A stretch of 64,000 nt of DNA, taken from the NCBI GenBank assembly GCA_942486035.1, contig CALNXK010000040.1, positions 615,001-679,000 of the forward strand, read 5' to 3'. Of the stretch, positions 51,301-54,300 are shown piece after piece. Within the stretch, counting starts at the first letter, position 1, and each line of letters opens with the position of its first letter. This stretch comes from Porites lobata (lineage: Eukaryota > Cnidaria > Anthozoa > Scleractinia > Poritidae). The notes below the pieces were generated by a model. That model was not told where the DNA came from. It made no database searches and saw nothing but the letters and a program-made list of their open reading frames with translations. The translations under genes were made by a program, and so were the position numbers.

Positions 51301-54300
51301 GAGGTTACCAAGCCTCGTGCGCTGAATACGTTTCTAGATGGACTTGCAGAGTTAGGAATCCATAAAGGTTTAATCAAGAACAAAAAGTTGTTAAGTGATT
51401 TAATAGAAAAGGAAAAAGGCTACCAAAATGTAGAAAATACTCCCGATAACGAGAGTAATAATGAGGAGAGTTCTTCGGATATTGAAAATCATAAGGAGGA
51501 GGCGGTGGAAGTGGCTTCTTAAAATAGCGTTGAAGCTGAAGGCACCTAAGAGAGCGACAACGACACCGAAAACGATAGTGTATTTGTGTGACAAGACGAT
51601 ACGCTCATCAAGCGCTGAGACTTCAATAATTAGTCGTTTCCTTAAGATGGAACGGAGAAAACGCTTTTGTAATGGTGAGTCAAAATTGAAATAGAGAGTT
51701 TTCAGCTCCACTTTGTGTGTGTATGTGTTTTGTTTACGCAAAATAAGAAGACATGTGTTGCTAGGCGAACGCACCTCTTATTCCTATCTTTTTTTTTTAA
51801 TAAACGTTCCACTTATTAGTTGCTAGAATGGAGTTTATTCAAGAACCAAAGGAGTTAAGGTCTACTTTAGAACCACCTGTTGTTTTCTATAGAATTTGCC
51901 ATACTTTCTAAAGAGTCAAGTAAACAAAGAGTGACATTTTTGCTTGATAGGCAGTTTTTCGCTTCGCTGAGCTTCGACCTCGGCGATTGCACCTCTTATT
52001 CCAATTTTTTTTTCATTAGTTACTAGAATTGAGTTTCTTTAAGAACCAAAAGAGTTAGGGTTTACTTTAGTACCACATGTTGTTTTCTATAGAATTTTTA
52101 TACCCTGTGCAATACTTTTTACAGAGTCAAGTAAACAAAGATTGACATTTTTGCTTGATAGGCAGATTTTCGCTTCGCTGCGCCTCGACCTCATTTTCAT
52201 GTTTTGCCCGAAAAAAATTAGTACGATTCCGCATTCGCCTAACCTCCTTTTTCCTTCTTTTGAAGTAAAGGTTTTTCAGTTAACCTCTGTGTCTTGGTTT
52301 TGTTTATAACTGATTTTTAGTGAAGATAATTTAATGATTAAAGATTTTTCAGTTACTATAATCTGCAAAGATAGCACTTTCAAAATTTGCCAATCAGAAG
52401 ACTCTTATAAATAGCAAATAGCTGATTATATCAAAAAATCACTTTTCTATTTATAGATTATGATGTCAACGTTTTTTGATGACGTCACCCTAGGGTATTC
52501 TGACGTCACTTCTTCCTTGCCAGCTAAAAATAAAATATGACATCATCCTATCTCAATGGAATGCGTGACGTCATGGGCATTAATTTAAACTATGACATCA
52601 TCCTATCTTAATGAGATGCATGACGTCATCTGCATTAATGTCTATCACTCAAAATGTTAATTAGTTAATTAGTTAATTACTAATTTAGTCTACTATATTT
52701 TATTATACTATACTATACTATAGTATGCTATACTATACTATACTATACTATACTATAGTTTACTATGTTATACTATATACCGCAAGACGGTGGTCACGTG
52801 ACATTTTGTGGTTTTCAGTTTGCGGTTTTCCATGAAAACCTGACGCTAGAGGTCTCTATCGACGAAATCAAGCAGCGAGAGAACGACTGGAGAATTAATA
52901 ATTTGACTAACAATAAACAACTGTTTAGTTCTTACAATAGACGGATCGAAACGCACTAATTACATCACGAGTCTTCATAGCTAATTAAATCACGGCTTAA
53001 CTGACAGACGACCAATAACATCGCGACGTAACTGACTAATCACGTCAATAACCAGAGTATAATGTCATCAACGAGGTGATACAACTCACTTTGACTCAGA
53101 CGATGACTATCGCACGGGTTGCGGAAACGTCAGTCACTTTCAACAACAACAGTCCTTTTGAAGACTACGTTCACCAAGACGATCAAACTCAACCTACTTT
53201 TGAAATGACTCCTGGGTTCAACCTTTCACAGAAGTGTCTGATAACTTCGCAAAAAAGAAAGCAATGTGCAATGCAACCAGGCAGCTGATGGACAGATAGC
53301 AGTATTTCCCAAAAATGTTTCCTCAGTTTGCAAAATAATTTCCCTTGTACATTCAATGGATCGTCATAATAGAAGACAATAACAACTAACCAACGGCTAA
53401 ATTATCTATTTTCAGAATGTAAATTTTTTCTCAGACTCTTTGTTATATGATTCATGAAAAGCGACTTTTACCATTTGTTGGTGTAGTACTGCTAAAGTGC
53501 GTGTAGTCGGCCGTTCAGCAAAAACCTGAATATGCGCAGATCAGTCACGTTTCTTGTGGGTAATCATATGTAGCTGTGTGCATACTTATGATATTTATGA
53601 TACTCGATATATTTAGTACTCGTGTAGTGTTGAAGTCTTTCTTGGTCATTAGCAACGAAAAAAAAATACAAAAATTCAAACTTACAGCAGCTTTAACTTA
53701 GGGAGATTCCAAAACGCCCGAGGCGAAAGCTGTGCAATTTCGTTGTTTTCAAGATACCTGCAAAAATAATTTATTGAAGACATTCATTTTAACACTGACT
53801 AGTACATCAACAACCAATCAAAGCATGTCTCTTGTCAGCCAGTTTAATCGTAACTAGTGACGAGTTTCAACTTTTCTTTTGCAGACTGGCCTGAATATTT
53901 TCCTCATACAAGGAATAGTTTTTTGGAAAATTTTAAGATACACGCATCCAACGTTGTTTGTCGTAGTGGGGGGAATGGATGGGCATGTGTGCGCATGCGC
54001 TATTCCAAAAGCCGTAACGTAAATCGCCTGAGAAGCAATGAACAATATACATTATTATTCTCTGTTTTTTCCCTTTCTGATTAGCCCTAATCCCCCGGCA
54101 AATCCTTCAAAACCATCTAGCATTTTACCAAATTTGGGAGACTTTTTTAATATCCAATGAAATAACATCAATAGAACAGGCTATCGCCAGAAAAAGGGAC
54201 GGCAACGGAGACGACTGTGGGAGTAGGGTGCGTAAGCTCAGTTTTTTTTGTACAGCTGGAGAAAACTATCGCAGAAACTTTCACATCTTTTGAGAAAAAA

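Larger units (their letters stand above)
48215..52680. mobile_element. Shrunken Polinton/Maverick element, about 4.5 kb
   Basis: Long terminal inverted repeats of roughly 1 kb (about 48215-49196 and 51590-52680) enclose a packaging-ATPase remnant on minus and two small virion-type frames on plus. Near each outer end, a unit of about 55 bases with GATGATGTCATAG is tandemly doubled and inverted between arms. The right arm also holds a duplicated unit of about 230 bases (51780-52010 and 52010-52205), making it longer. Known: Polintons are usually 15-20 kb with long TIRs, a protein-primed polymerase, integrase, protease and capsid genes; these are missing here. Outer ends are AT-rich and the target duplication is not clear. 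Confidence 0.75.
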
